Positions 28,383 through 36,867 of a stretch of DNA of 64,000 nucleotides are shown here, piece by piece. The notes under the pieces were generated by a model. It was not told the origin of the DNA. It made no database searches and worked only from the letters and a program-made list of their open reading frames with translations. The DNA lies in the NCBI GenBank assembly GCA_001005265.1, contig CP011392.1:1175902-1239901 (forward strand), read 5' to 3'. The first letter of the stretch is position 1, and every line of letters begins with the position of its first letter. Both the position numbers and the translations under genes were made by a program. The DNA comes from Dehalogenimonas sp. WBC-2 (GTDB lineage: Bacteria; Chloroflexota; Dehalococcoidia; Dehalococcoidales; Dehalococcoidaceae).

Positions 28383-28705
28383 CGTAAAACTTTAACCTTT
28401 TCTGTCGTGATAAGACCGTCACCCATCATTTTTTCTATCTCAGGAAATACTCCATCAAGGTGTTCTTGAGAATCTACAACCTCTATAATAATAGGCAAGT
28501 CTTGAGACAAACGGAGCAGATGAGTTGAGTGTATCCGGCTGCGAGCGCCGTAACCAGCTATGCCCCGCAACACTGTAGCGCCGGCCAATCCGCGTTCTTT
28601 GAAAAGCTCAATAATTGCCATGAAAAGCGGTTTCCCCAGGTAAATATCAGACTCGCCAATAAAGAGTCTCATCAAAATCTGCTCCCCTTCAATCTTGCGC
28701 ATCAT
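28358..28705 (-). CDS. DUF190 family protein
   Basis: A 115-residue DUF190 protein (LMRLFIGESDIY; AGATVLRGIAGYGA), a PII-like fold regularly linked to crcB. Its start overlaps crcB as ATGA (28702-28705), so the two are translated together. A regulatory or accessory role in fluoride export is inferred from the association. Confidence 0.88.
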   Translation of the reverse strand: MMRKIEGEQILMRLFIGESDIYLGKPLFMAIIELFKERGLAGATVLRGIAGYGARSRIHSTHLLRLSQDLPIIIEVVDSQEHLDGVFPEIEKMMGDGLITTEKVKVLRYGAVSQS

Positions 28706-29088
28706 GCGCCTCCTGCTATTAATCTACCGGTAAAAATCCCAACTGCAACGGCAATAAGACCAAGTATGACGCTGGAAAGGATATTCAAGGTTGCGGCACC
28801 CCATGAGCCGTCTTGAATGAATTGGACTGTTTCATAGCTGAAGGTGGAAAAGGTGGTAAAGGCTCCCAGGAAACCGATGGCGACAGCGGTGCGCAGGTGT
28901 GGCGGCAATACATCGGTCGATAGTCCGATCTGCATGACCAGACCGAGCAAAAAGCTGCCCAGGACATTGACAATCAATGTGCCATAGGCAAAACCGTTAC
29001 CTAATACCGCATAAACGGCACCTGATAAAGCATATCTTGATAAAGCACCCAACGCCCCGGCCAGGGCAATCATCAATATGAGATTCAT
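28702..29088 (-). CDS. crcB: Fluoride channel CrcB/Fluc
   Basis: A 128-residue, four-helix membrane protein that exports fluoride as a dual-topology dimer. GALGALSRYAL, TLIVNVLGSFLLGL and GFLGAFTTFSTFSYE (phenylalanine box and central Na+ site) are all present. A single copy in the window agrees with a homodimer. The promoter places the transcript start at the ATG, so the fluoride riboswitch often found upstream of crcB is absent here. Confidence 0.95.
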   Translation of the reverse strand: MNLILMIALAGALGALSRYALSGAVYAVLGNGFAYGTLIVNVLGSFLLGLVMQIGLSTDVLPPHLRTAVAIGFLGAFTTFSTFSYETVQFIQDGSWGAATLNILSSVILGLIAVAVGIFTGRLIAGGA

Positions 29089-29094
29089 AACGAT

Positions 29095-29123
29095 ATTTTA
29101 TGGTTTCCAATGCTTAAATACAA
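29095..29123 (-). promoter_or_regulatory. crcB promoter, leaderless
   Basis: On the minus strand TTGTAT (29118-29123), 17 bp and TAAAAT (29095-29100), then 6 nt to ATG 29088. The -35 lies right after the terminator of the upstream gene. Confidence 0.6.
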
Positions 29124-29124
29124 A

Positions 29125-29152
29125 AATGGAGGGACTTTCCAGTCCCTCCATT
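29125..29152 (-). terminator. Terminator of the zinc-ribbon gene
   Basis: A perfect 12-bp stem (29125-29136 with 29141-29152), tetraloop, and on the minus strand a T-rich tail. Confidence 0.85.
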
Positions 29153-29177
29153 CATTTGAAACTCTTTTTTTTAGGAT

Positions 29178-29474
29178 TTAATAAGTATCTTTGGTTTTAG
29201 CAAAACAATCGCTGCAATAAACAGGGCGACCGTTGCGCGGCTCAAAAGGCACTTCGGTCTCTTTGCCGCAAGAAGCGCATACCGCCGGGAACATCTGCCT
29301 GGGGCCACCCATACCACCACCGCCGCCGCGTGTCTGTTTTCGTGATTGCCGGCATACCGGGCAACGCTTGGGTTCATTTGTGAAGCCCTTTGACGCAAAA
29401 AATTCCTGTTCTGAGGCGGTGAACGTGAAATCCGCGCCACAATCCGCGCATTGTATGGTTTTGTCTTGTGCCAT
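29178..29474 (-). CDS. Zinc-ribbon protein (CxxC-x-CxxC type)
   Basis: A small protein of about 98 residues with four CxxC pairs: CADC, CPVC, CASC and CSDC. The first pair belongs to a probable zinc-ribbon domain that includes FTFTASEQEFFASKGF, widespread in Chloroflexota. A glycine-rich linker (RGGGGGMGGPRQMF) joins it to a second ribbon. I take ATG 29474 (MAQDKTIQC), which has GAGGAG upstream, not the in-frame start at 29519. RNA or nucleotide binding is a guess. Confidence 0.85.
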   Translation of the reverse strand: MAQDKTIQCADCGADFTFTASEQEFFASKGFTNEPKRCPVCRQSRKQTRGGGGGMGGPRQMFPAVCASCGKETEVPFEPRNGRPVYCSDCFAKTKDTY

Positions 29475-29610
29475 GGGTGAATTTGCTCCTCTTTTGATTT
29501 TACTTCGGTTTACTGTCAATTCACTCTAGCCGCGAGCGTTCTCCCTGCTATAAGCTTGCCGACGTTCAACCGCGTTAGAGTATGCCACTACGATAGAGTC
29601 ACTGTCAACT

Positions 29611-29652
29611 AAAGTGCACTTTTAAAGCTAAACTTATTGCATAAGTAGCTTT
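29611..29652 (-). terminator. Hairpins downstream of rimO
   Basis: Two adjacent inverted repeats follow the rimO end: AAAGCT/ACTTAT paired with ATAAGT/AGCTTT (29624-29652), and the palindrome AAAGTGCACTTT (29611-29622). The uridine tail is short, so terminator function is uncertain. Confidence 0.45.
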
Positions 29653-29661
29653 AAGCATTCT

Positions 29662-31005
29662 TTATTCCTGTCCGGCTTCCAGTGCCACACCATTCAGGTC
29701 GTAGACCAGTGCGCTGTTAATGCGCACCGTAACCATCTCACCGGCTGGGATTTCACCCTTCACAATGACCAGTCCATCAACCTCAGGAGCATCCCTATAA
29801 CTGCGGCCTATAGATATACCCTGTCCGGCGCCTTCAATTAACACCTTTAAGTTCCGGTCAACAAACTGCTGGTTCTTTTCAAGAGATATCTGTTGCTGCC
29901 TCTCCATCAGACGCTTCAAACGTTCTTCCTTTAAATCATCAGGGATGGAATCACCAAGCGCTTCGCTGGCAGTACCGTGTTCAAAGGAAAATTTAAAAGC
30001 TCCCAATTTATCAAAACGGATCTCTTCAATGAAATTAAGCAAGCTTTGAAATTCCGCTTCAGTTTCGCCCGGATAACCGACAATGAAAGTGCTCCTCAAA
30101 GCAATATCAGGCATAGCTTCACGCATTTTGCCCAAAGTCTTGTTAATTGAGCCGATGTTTGATGGACGCTGCATCCGCTGCAGTACCGATGGGTGGGCGT
30201 GTTGGAGAGGTATATCAAGATAAGGTACTATCTGCTTTTTGGAGGCCATAACTTCTATCAGTTCATCGGTCACGCCGCCGGGGTAAGCGTACATGATGCG
30301 TATCCAATCAATCCCGGGTACAGCGGCCGTCATTTTCACAAGAAGATCTGCCAGACCATTTTTTAAACCCCGGTCATGGCCATAATCAGTGGTATTCTGG
30401 GCCAGAAGGACAATCTCACGTACGCCTTTCTCTTGCAATGAAACTGCTTCTGCCAGGATAGCATCCATCGGACGGCTGACCGTTGGCCCCTTGATTAATG
30501 GAATAGCGCAGAAAGCGCATTGCCGGGAACAGCCATCCGCTATCTTTAGATAGGCGCTGGCGCCCTGCACTGCCACACGCGGCGCGCCATGATCGTCACC
30601 GCCAACGGTGGCCGCATCGGATATTTGAAAGCGGGCTTCAGGACGCACAGCGCAACTCAATCCTTCCACCAAATCAACTATGTCCATCCAGCGGCGGGTA
30701 CCCAGAATAGCATCGATACCGGGAACCCGGCGTACCACTTCATAGCCGTAACGTTGTGTCAGGCAACCCGCGGCGATCAACACTTGCCCGCTTCTTTTTT
30801 TGGAGGCCAATTTGGCCAGCGCCTTGAACGACTCCTCCTTGGCGCTATTGATAAAACCGCAGGTGTTTACGATCAAAACGTCAGCCCGCCGCGGGTTGGC
30901 AACCACCGCATAACCGGCAGCATTCAACAGGTACGACATGGAATCAGAGTCGACAGTATTCTTGGCGCAGCCCAGCGAAACAATATGAAACGTTTTCTTG
31001 TTCAT
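29662..31005 (-). CDS. rimO: Ribosomal protein S12 methylthiotransferase
   Basis: A 447-residue radical-SAM enzyme that methylthiolates an aspartate of S12. The N-terminal MTTase domain carries SLGCAKNTVDSD and NTCGF. The radical-SAM core has CSRQCAFCAIP (CxxxCxxC). A TRAM domain ends the protein. SLGCAKN favours RimO over the tRNA enzyme MiaB. The ATG has no strong ribosome site. Confidence 0.95.
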   Translation of the reverse strand: MNKKTFHIVSLGCAKNTVDSDSMSYLLNAAGYAVVANPRRADVLIVNTCGFINSAKEESFKALAKLASKKRSGQVLIAAGCLTQRYGYEVVRRVPGIDAILGTRRWMDIVDLVEGLSCAVRPEARFQISDAATVGGDDHGAPRVAVQGASAYLKIADGCSRQCAFCAIPLIKGPTVSRPMDAILAEAVSLQEKGVREIVLLAQNTTDYGHDRGLKNGLADLLVKMTAAVPGIDWIRIMYAYPGGVTDELIEVMASKKQIVPYLDIPLQHAHPSVLQRMQRPSNIGSINKTLGKMREAMPDIALRSTFIVGYPGETEAEFQSLLNFIEEIRFDKLGAFKFSFEHGTASEALGDSIPDDLKEERLKRLMERQQQISLEKNQQFVDRNLKVLIEGAGQGISIGRSYRDAPEVDGLVIVKGEIPAGEMVTVRINSALVYDLNGVALEAGQE

Positions 31006-31094
31006 GAAAAAATAAGCTGTTTCATCTTTTAAAAACAGGCTATTTTATCAGATTGGAAGTTGCAGAAATAATCCGGCCAGTGGCGGCCTCTAAT

Positions 31095-31310
31095 TCAAGG
31101 GGCTAAGACTGAGACTTTGACCATATCAGGATTACAGATGTATTGGCCGCAAATATTGCACCTATGCACCGGCCAAACTGAGGCCGCCGCCATCAAGCCG
31201 TAGTCCCGGCCTTCAGAAGCGATGACACTACCGATACGCCGGGAATCCTGCGCCGGTAAAAAGGAAACCGGCTTCCGGCATCTGGGGCAAACATAACTGG
31301 AAGTACCCAT
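31095..31310 (-). CDS. Small double zinc-ribbon protein
   Basis: A 71-residue protein with CPRCRKPV near the start and CNICGQYIC near residue 52, the two halves of one zinc site or two knuckles. It has a strong AAGGAGG ribosome site, so it is very likely expressed. I do not recognise the family. Confidence 0.72.
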   Translation of the reverse strand: MGTSSYVCPRCRKPVSFLPAQDSRRIGSVIASEGRDYGLMAAASVWPVHRCNICGQYICNPDMVKVSVLAP

Positions 31311-31446
31311 AGATTTCCTCCTTCAGGTTAGGCGACTCTGGTCTGGTTTCATTATCACGCCGTTATGACCCTTTGGGAATCACCTGATAGGACTATGGGG
31401 ACCTATACATGAGTACTATAAGGGAGTAACAGTTTAATCACCGAAC

Positions 31447-31485
31447 AATAGGCAGAGCGTTGCCCCGCTTCTAACTGCGCCTATT
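31447..31485. repeat. Inverted repeat upstream of the small zinc-ribbon gene
   Basis: AATAGGC (31447-31453) pairs with GCCTATT (31479-31485), in the gap between the nitroreductase end and the zinc-ribbon start. It is possibly the end of the plsC-ispH-nitroreductase transcript. Confidence 0.4.
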
Positions 31486-31496
31486 CCTGATCGAGA

Positions 31497-32276
31497 TTAT
31501 TGACCCCAGTTTTGCAGCATCACTTTGACTGAGCGGTTCATCTCCGTTGCGTAGTCCGCCGCAAATTTACGGAAGAAAATCTCCTGTCCGGCATTTTCAT
31601 ATTTACCGGCATGAGTCCTCGTCTGGAATTCGAGTTCGGTATCGCTGTAAACGGTCCCTAATTCTTCTCCGCTGAAACGATGATATTTGTTTTTGTGAAC
31701 AATCGCAGCAACGTTCATCCTTGATGTCTGCCTCGCAGATGTCTTCGCCGGATGTCCGAAGCACAGCATCGTTATTGGTATTGTATACGGCGGCAGGTTG
31801 AAGAGTTCGCGGTGGTATTCGTAATTTTCCAGTATATCTCCGATGTAACATGAGCCGATACCGAGTGATTCCGCAGCTACAACCGCGGTCTGCGCCGCAA
31901 TCAATGCGTCACAACAGGCCAGCATCAGATCTCCGGATTGAGGCTTCCGGAAAGGAATTCCCTGTTCCTTAGCTAAGCCTTCGACTCCGCAATGTGTGAA
32001 GTAATCAAACCAGCGCTGGTAATCGGCCAGAAACAGCAGCACCCACGGCGCCGTGGCGATAAACGGCTGATTATCACAGCTCACCGCCAGCTTGTCTTTG
32101 ATCTGCTGATCTTCAATTTCGATGATGGAGTACAGCATCAGATTTCCCGCGGTCGGTGACCGGAACGCAGCCTTTAGGATCAAGTCTTTTTCTTCACCGG
32201 TAACCGGCTGTTTAGAATACGCCCGTATTGACCGGCGATTGCCAATGACCCGCAAGGTTTCGTTCAACTCAGCCAC
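31497..32276 (-). CDS. Nitroreductase family protein
   Basis: A 259-residue FMN enzyme with the nitroreductase fold: NRRSIRAY near the start (FMN phosphate contact), RSPTAGNLMLY, and LGIGSCYIGDILEN. It starts at GTG, 8 nt inside the ispH end, with GGAGG spaced 6 nt. Members reduce nitro groups, quinones or flavins; the natural substrate is not evident. Anaerobes often use such enzymes for flavin or enal reduction. Confidence 0.9.
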   Translation of the reverse strand: MAELNETLRVIGNRRSIRAYSKQPVTGEEKDLILKAAFRSPTAGNLMLYSIIEIEDQQIKDKLAVSCDNQPFIATAPWVLLFLADYQRWFDYFTHCGVEGLAKEQGIPFRKPQSGDLMLACCDALIAAQTAVVAAESLGIGSCYIGDILENYEYHRELFNLPPYTIPITMLCFGHPAKTSARQTSRMNVAAIVHKNKYHRFSGEELGTVYSDTELEFQTRTHAGKYENAGQEIFFRKFAADYATEMNRSVKVMLQNWGQ

Positions 32277-33114
32277 TCAGTTCCTCCAATCGGCGTACTA
32301 CTGCATCTATCGTTTCCGGCGCCGTAGAGGCTCCGGCGGTGATACCAGCAAGGCACTTCCCTTTCAGCCAGCTAGGATCAATCTCGTCTGCCGTTTCGAC
32401 TAGATAGGTGACGGTGACCGGCAAACATAATTCTACCAAATGCCTGGTATTGGCGCTGTGGTGGCCGCCAATTACCAGCATCACATCTGCCCTGCGGGCC
32501 AGTGCCAGTGTCGCCGCCTGCCGCAAGCGGATATCATGGCACACCGTATCTACTATTCGCAGTTCTGCATCTTTGACCAGTGCTTTCTCGGTCACCGCCT
32601 TGGCAAATTCAATAAAGCGCGCCGGCACCTGGGTTGTCTGAGATAAAAGACCGATATGCCTCGGCATTTCAACTTCATCCAGGCTGGCAGACGATAGCGT
32701 TGCCAGGCCCCGCCCTTCCGCCCAGCCCAGTATTCCCTTTACCTCAGGATGATTAACGTCGCCATATATAATTGTGAAAAAGCCCGCCTCGGCCAGCCGG
32801 TGGGCTCCCTTCTGAGCGCGCTGCACAAAGGGACAGGTAGTATCGACGATCTCTATACCCCTGGCTTTTATCGCCTCCAGCACTTTCGGACCGACGCCGT
32901 GAGAACTGATGACTACGGTGTCGCCGATGACCTCCGAGATGTCCGCGACCACTCTCACTCCCAGGCCATTGAGCCGCGCCATGACCTGCTGGTTATGCAC
33001 TAGTGCCCCCAGCGTCTCCACTCCGCCCTTGTGCCGGGCTACGTCCTCGAGTGTGGCAAGAGCTCTCTTGACCCCAAAGCAAAATCCCAGGTCGGCCGCT
33101 TTTTCTATCTTCAC
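32269..33114 (-). CDS. ispH: 4-hydroxy-3-methylbut-2-enyl diphosphate reductase
   Basis: A 281-residue iron-sulfur enzyme, the last step of the MEP isoprenoid pathway, giving IPP and DMAPP. The three cluster cysteines occur in LGFCFGVKRAL, TTCPFVQRA and DTVCHDIRLRQ, and the substrate site in SHGVGP and GGHHSANT. It starts at GTG, overlapping plsC by 4 nt, and is translationally coupled to both neighbours. Confidence 0.96.
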   Translation of the reverse strand: MKIEKAADLGFCFGVKRALATLEDVARHKGGVETLGALVHNQQVMARLNGLGVRVVADISEVIGDTVVISSHGVGPKVLEAIKARGIEIVDTTCPFVQRAQKGAHRLAEAGFFTIIYGDVNHPEVKGILGWAEGRGLATLSSASLDEVEMPRHIGLLSQTTQVPARFIEFAKAVTEKALVKDAELRIVDTVCHDIRLRQAATLALARRADVMLVIGGHHSANTRHLVELCLPVTVTYLVETADEIDPSWLKGKCLAGITAGASTAPETIDAVVRRLEELSG

Positions 33115-33752
33115 TGTTCCATCCCGTGGACACCTTGCCGGTGTGACGGCAACAACTTGGCGATCGCCTTCATTATCTGGTTGCCGTATTCACCCAGCGC
33201 ATCCTTATCTGGCTTATCATCTGTAGTCAATATGAATGGTTCACCGATAGTGATTACCACCCGGTGACGTTTGAGGAACCACCAGTGGCCTTTAATGGTC
33301 TCTGTACCGGTAATGGCCACCGGCAGTATCGGCGCCTTGAACGCTGCCGCCATATACCCCGCCCCGGGTAGAGCAAATGACAGCACACCGGCGGGGTTGC
33401 GGCGGCCTTCAGGAAAAATAACCAGCGCCCCGCCGCTTTTAATCACCCTGGCCGACTGTTTGAGCGAACTTCCGGAAACACCTTCCCTGTTAAGCGGTAT
33501 GGCGCCGGAACCCTTCAGTATTCCACCGAAAAAGCTGCTCTTGAATAGCTCTTTTTTTGCTAAGAAATATACAGGTTTTCGCGGCAGATATAGACCCAGT
33601 AGCGGCGGGTCGGCGGAACTGACGTGGTTGGCGCAAACCAGGAAAGGCTGATTCCCCGGCATATTCTCTTTACCTTTAACCGTAACTTTGGTGCCTAAAA
33701 ACATGATCATTGCGGTCAGGCGTACCAGCGGATAATACCAGGCTATCTTCAT
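33111..33752 (-). CDS. plsC: 1-acyl-sn-glycerol-3-phosphate acyltransferase
   Basis: A 213-residue PlsC-type acyltransferase with the NHVSSAD (HX4D) catalytic box, a FPEGRRN glycerol-phosphate contact and one N-terminal hydrophobic segment. It adds the second acyl chain in phosphatidic acid synthesis. It heads the plsC-ispH-nitroreductase operon. TATAAT (33761-33766) ends 8 nt before the ATG, so the operon transcript is essentially leaderless. Confidence 0.93.
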   Translation of the reverse strand: MKIAWYYPLVRLTAMIMFLGTKVTVKGKENMPGNQPFLVCANHVSSADPPLLGLYLPRKPVYFLAKKELFKSSFFGGILKGSGAIPLNREGVSGSSLKQSARVIKSGGALVIFPEGRRNPAGVLSFALPGAGYMAAAFKAPILPVAITGTETIKGHWWFLKRHRVVITIGEPFILTTDDKPDKDALGEYGNQIMKAIAKLLPSHRQGVHGMEQ

Positions 33753-33828
33753 AGTTTAAGATTATAGCCTGTCAATGTCCTGCCGACCAATTGTATCGTC
33801 TGATTCCGGTGGCGGTCTGCAACTTTGT

Positions 33829-33834
33829 TATAAT
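33829..33834 (+). promoter_or_regulatory. Extended -10 box, leaderless start of the methyltransferase
   Basis: TGtTATAAT ends 6 nt before GTG 33841. There is no ribosome site. It is divergent from the plsC promoter 62 bp away. Confidence 0.65.
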
Positions 33835-33840
33835 GTTAAT

Positions 33841-34593
33841 GTGGATAACAAACAAAGGTTCAGTAACCGGGTTGAAAACTACGTCAAGTACCGGCCTTCC
33901 TATCCACAGCAATACATCGGCTATCTGGTGAACGGTATCGGTTTCAAGCCGGATTCTGTCATAGCCGATATCGGTGCCGGAACCGGCATTCTGTCAAAAC
34001 TGCTGGCTGCGCAAGTTGGAACAGTCCTGGCGGTGGAACCCAACGCCGATATGCGCCTCGCCGCCGCGGAATATCTTAAAGACACCCTCAATGCAGTTAT
34101 CATCGACGCCTGCGCCGAAGACACCGGGTTGCTGGATGCAAGTATCGATTTTATCACCGCCGGTCAGGCATTCCACTGGTTCGATCTCGAAGGCTCCCAG
34201 CGGGAATTCCGTCGAATTTTGAGACCCGGTGGTAAAGTAGCGCTGGTATGGAACACCCGTGACATTGAAACTCCCTTCGGACGGGAATATGAATCTTTAG
34301 TAAAACAAACCTGTCTGGAATACCTCGGTTCCGGCGGCGGTTCGTCTGAAAATCTGGCATACCGCATGTTTTTTAAAAACGGCGGGTATGACTACCGTGT
34401 TTTCCCCAACAACCGACATGTCGACCTGGAGACGCTCATCGGTTACTCCCTGTCGACTTCATATGCTCCGGTTAAAGGCGACAGCAATTTTCCCGGGTTT
34501 GTAGAAAAGTTGGTGGCACTTTATGATAAATATGCTATGGCAGGCAGCCTGTTATTGTCGGCTGCCACCCATAGCTACGTTGGTGAAATCTAG
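33841..34593 (+). CDS. SAM-dependent class I methyltransferase
   Basis: A 250-residue methyltransferase of the Methyltransf_11/25 group. The SAM loop is ADIGAGTGILSKLL, followed by VEPNADM and the AFHWFD segment near residue 115 seen in several small-molecule methyltransferases. I start it at GTG 33841 (MDNKQRFSNRVENY) because of the -10 box; the frame extends upstream to 33775 only across the promoter. The substrate is unknown. mtnA follows by 16 nt and is probably in the same transcript. Confidence 0.88.
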   Translation: MDNKQRFSNRVENYVKYRPSYPQQYIGYLVNGIGFKPDSVIADIGAGTGILSKLLAAQVGTVLAVEPNADMRLAAAEYLKDTLNAVIIDACAEDTGLLDASIDFITAGQAFHWFDLEGSQREFRRILRPGGKVALVWNTRDIETPFGREYESLVKQTCLEYLGSGGGSSENLAYRMFFKNGGYDYRVFPNNRHVDLETLIGYSLSTSYAPVKGDSNFPGFVEKLVALYDKYAMAGSLLLSAATHSYVGEI

Positions 34594-34609
34594 ATATTAG
34601 AGGGGTGCG

Positions 34610-35620
34610 ATGAAAACCGAAACCTACAAGCCTGTCGAATGGCTCGGCGACCGGTTGATGATCATCGACCAGACCCGTCTGCCGCAACATGAAATCTATC
34701 TGGAACTGGCTGACCATCACCAGGTGGCGGAGGCCATCAAATCCCTCAAGGTACGTGGTGCCCCGGCTATCGGTGTCGCCGCCGCCTATGGTGTTGCCCT
34801 CGGCGCGCAAAAGATTGAGACCCACAATCTCAATGAGTTCCAGGAACAATACAAACTGGTTTCCGCCGAGATCGCCGCCACCCGCCCTACTGCCCGCAAT
34901 CTCTTCATGGCCGTCGAGCGCATGGATGATGTAGTTGCCCATGCCGTTGATGTCATTACCGCAAAAGAATCCTTGACCGCCGAAGCGGAAAAGATACATG
35001 TTGAAGAAACAGAAGCCACCGTCCGGATCGCCGAATTTGGGGCTTCGCTTATCAAAGACGAGGATACCATACTCACCCACTGTAATACCGGCCCTTTAGC
35101 CACTACAGGCCGCGGCACCGCCCTCGGTATCATCATCGAGGCTCACCGGCAGGGTAAAAACATTCAGGTTCTGGCCACCGAAACCAGACCGTTATGTCAA
35201 GGAGCTCGCCTTACCGCCTGGGAACTCAAAAAGGCTCATGTTCCCTTCCGCTTGATTACCGACTCAATGGCCGGACATTTCTTGAAAGAAGCGCAGGTGG
35301 ACATGGTTATTACCGGTGCCGACCGCATCGCTAGAAATGGCGATACAGCCAATAAGATCGGTACTTATTCCATCGCTGTCTTGGCCCATGAGAACAAGGT
35401 TCCCTTCTACATCGCCGCCCCGTCCAGCACTTTTGACGACCGCATCTCCACCGGAGACGACATCGTCATCGAAGAACGTTCGCCCGACGAAGTCACGCAC
35501 CAGGGCGGTAAACGCGTTGCACCGGAAAGCATCGAGGTATGCAATCCCGCCTTCGATGTCACCCCGGCGCGGTATATTGCCGCTTTTATCACCGAAAACG
35601 GCATTGAAACCCGAACCTGA
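34610..35620 (+). CDS. mtnA: S-methyl-5-thioribose-1-phosphate isomerase
   Basis: A 336-residue member of the eIF2B-like family. VRGAPAIGVAAAYG, THCNTGPLAT, TGADRIARNGDTANKIGTY and the catalytic Cys/Asp pair are present. It acts in methionine salvage from methylthioadenosine, and anaerobes may use it in the DHAP shunt or for 5-deoxyribose disposal. AGGGG precedes the ATG. No other mtn gene is in the window. Confidence 0.95.
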   Translation: MKTETYKPVEWLGDRLMIIDQTRLPQHEIYLELADHHQVAEAIKSLKVRGAPAIGVAAAYGVALGAQKIETHNLNEFQEQYKLVSAEIAATRPTARNLFMAVERMDDVVAHAVDVITAKESLTAEAEKIHVEETEATVRIAEFGASLIKDEDTILTHCNTGPLATTGRGTALGIIIEAHRQGKNIQVLATETRPLCQGARLTAWELKKAHVPFRLITDSMAGHFLKEAQVDMVITGADRIARNGDTANKIGTYSIAVLAHENKVPFYIAAPSSTFDDRISTGDDIVIEERSPDEVTHQGGKRVAPESIEVCNPAFDVTPARYIAAFITENGIETRT

Positions 35621-35637
35621 GCCGGTAATTTTCGTAG

Positions 35638-35658
35638 GGGTCGATCTGAGATCGGCCC
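35638..35658. repeat. GC-rich hairpin after mtnA
   Basis: GGGTCGATC (35638-35646) and GATCGGCCC (35650-35658) form a 9-bp stem with one G-T pair and a 3-nt loop. It resembles scattered REP-like repeats and may also end the mtnA transcript, though no T run follows. Confidence 0.5.
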
Positions 35659-35793
35659 TATCCCAATCTTTGAATCGTAACTTCAGTAATCTAAATACAA
35701 GTATTTGACGCTCATATTGTAATTCTTTTTTAAAGTAGTAATATGTACCTAGAAATAGAATAACACTGCCCTGGCGCGCAACAGGAGGTTACC

Positions 35794-36291
35794 TTGGAAT
35801 CATTCGTGAACAAAGAAACCAACCGGCGTGAATTTGTAAAAACGGCGGGGCTGGCGGGCGCCGGTATTATTTTTGCAACAACCACTTCTACTTTGCTTAC
35901 AGGTTGCGCCTCAATTACCTATGTAAGCCAGGCAACAAGAATCCCTAAAGATGCCTACACCATTGTTAATAACTATGTCGATGTCGAATTGGCAAAAGTG
36001 CCAGAGCTATCATCGGTCGGGGGCTCAGCCACCATTGAAGACCCGGATCTGGAAAACTATCTTTTGATTGCCAGGACTTCACAAGATGAATATACCGTTG
36101 TGTCCAGTGAATGCACCCATCGCGGAAAAGCCTTAGGTTACGACCATGAAAACAACCGCTTTCAGTGTTCCAGCCTCGGCAGCAGCAAGTTTAGACTCGA
36201 CGGCACGGTAATTGAAGGTCCGGCCGATAAACCTCTGAAAGTTTACAATTCTTTCATTTCTCAGGATCTCTTGATGATTGAGGTTGGATGA
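35794..36291 (+). CDS. TAT-exported Rieske-like lipoprotein with an incomplete cluster site
   Basis: A 165-residue protein. The N-terminus has a twin-arginine motif (NRREFVK) and a lipobox LLTGC, with Cys38 as the likely lipid site. The C-terminal half follows the Rieske plan: Cys107-Thr-His109, then Cys125-Ser-Ser-Leu128 before GSSKF. The fourth ligand, normally histidine in CPxHGS, is leucine here, so a normal [2Fe-2S] cluster is doubtful. The start is TTG with AGGAGG. It could be a degenerate Rieske domain with a structural role. Confidence 0.8.
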   Translation: MESFVNKETNRREFVKTAGLAGAGIIFATTTSTLLTGCASITYVSQATRIPKDAYTIVNNYVDVELAKVPELSSVGGSATIEDPDLENYLLIARTSQDEYTVVSSECTHRGKALGYDHENNRFQCSSLGSSKFRLDGTVIEGPADKPLKVYNSFISQDLLMIEVG

Positions 36292-36310
36292 CCAAATAAA
36301 CTGGGGGGAT

Positions 36311-36673
36311 ATGGACAATAAACCAGCCCTAACCATTGATGAGTATATCGCCGGTTTCCCGGATAACGTCCGTGCTATCTTGACCAAAATACGCCTGATT
36401 ATTAAAGAAATAGCGCCGGACGCCACCGAAGCCATCAGTTACGGCATGCCCACATTTAAACTGAAAGGCAACCTGGTTCACTTCGCTGGCTGGAAGCATC
36501 ATATCGGCTTCTATCCCGCCCCCTCCGGCACCGCTGCCTTTGATAAGGAATTGGCGCACTACAAAAAGGCTAAAGGCTCCATACAGTTTCCTCTGAATGA
36601 GACCATTCCATATGACCTCATCCGGCAGATCACCCAATTCAGAGTCGATGAAGTCATGAATAAAAGTAAATAA
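36311..36673 (+). CDS. DUF1801 (YdhG-like) protein
   Basis: A 120-residue DUF1801 protein (TIDEYIAGFPDNVRAILTKIR; ISYGMPTFKLKGNLVHFAGWKHHIGFYP). Relatives are annotated as iron chaperones of the frataxin-like fold, on weak evidence. ATG 36311 has GGGGGG upstream. It follows the Rieske-like gene by 19 nt, so they may share a transcript. Confidence 0.85.
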   Translation: MDNKPALTIDEYIAGFPDNVRAILTKIRLIIKEIAPDATEAISYGMPTFKLKGNLVHFAGWKHHIGFYPAPSGTAAFDKELAHYKKAKGSIQFPLNETIPYDLIRQITQFRVDEVMNKSK

Positions 36674-36735
36674 TTTATCGATAAGAAACCCGTCGCACCT
36701 GGGGGAGCTTGCCAAACGGTATTCTCTAAACAACA

Positions 36736-36760
36736 CGTTCGCTCTGAGCCTGTCGAAGAG
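36736..36760. repeat. Dispersed palindromic repeat unit (GAGCCTGTCGAAG type)
   Basis: CGTTCGCTCTGAGCCTGTCG plus AAGAG at 36736-36760 matches the TTCGACAGGCTCAGAGCGAAC-type repeat that is scattered in many bacterial genomes. A second hairpin, TGTCCC/GGGACA, is at 36793-36814. The rest of the 36674-36867 gap holds no gene that I can see. Confidence 0.55.
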
Positions 36761-36867
36761 TCTTCCTCTTCGTTGCCCTGCTTGCCTCCGTCTGTCCCGA
36801 TGAAATTGGGGACAAGTCCGTGATAGAAATTTTAGAGTGCAGTCCTTCAGTTGCCTGACGATTGGGT

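Noticed and set aside
34535-35080. 181-codon minus-strand frame opposite mtnA
   Set aside because: Glycine-rich shadow of mtnA coding sequence, with no independent support.
36674-36867. Pseudogene remnant beside mscL
   Set aside because: Neither strand gives recognisable protein fragments; the region is explained by a dispersed repeat and a hairpin.
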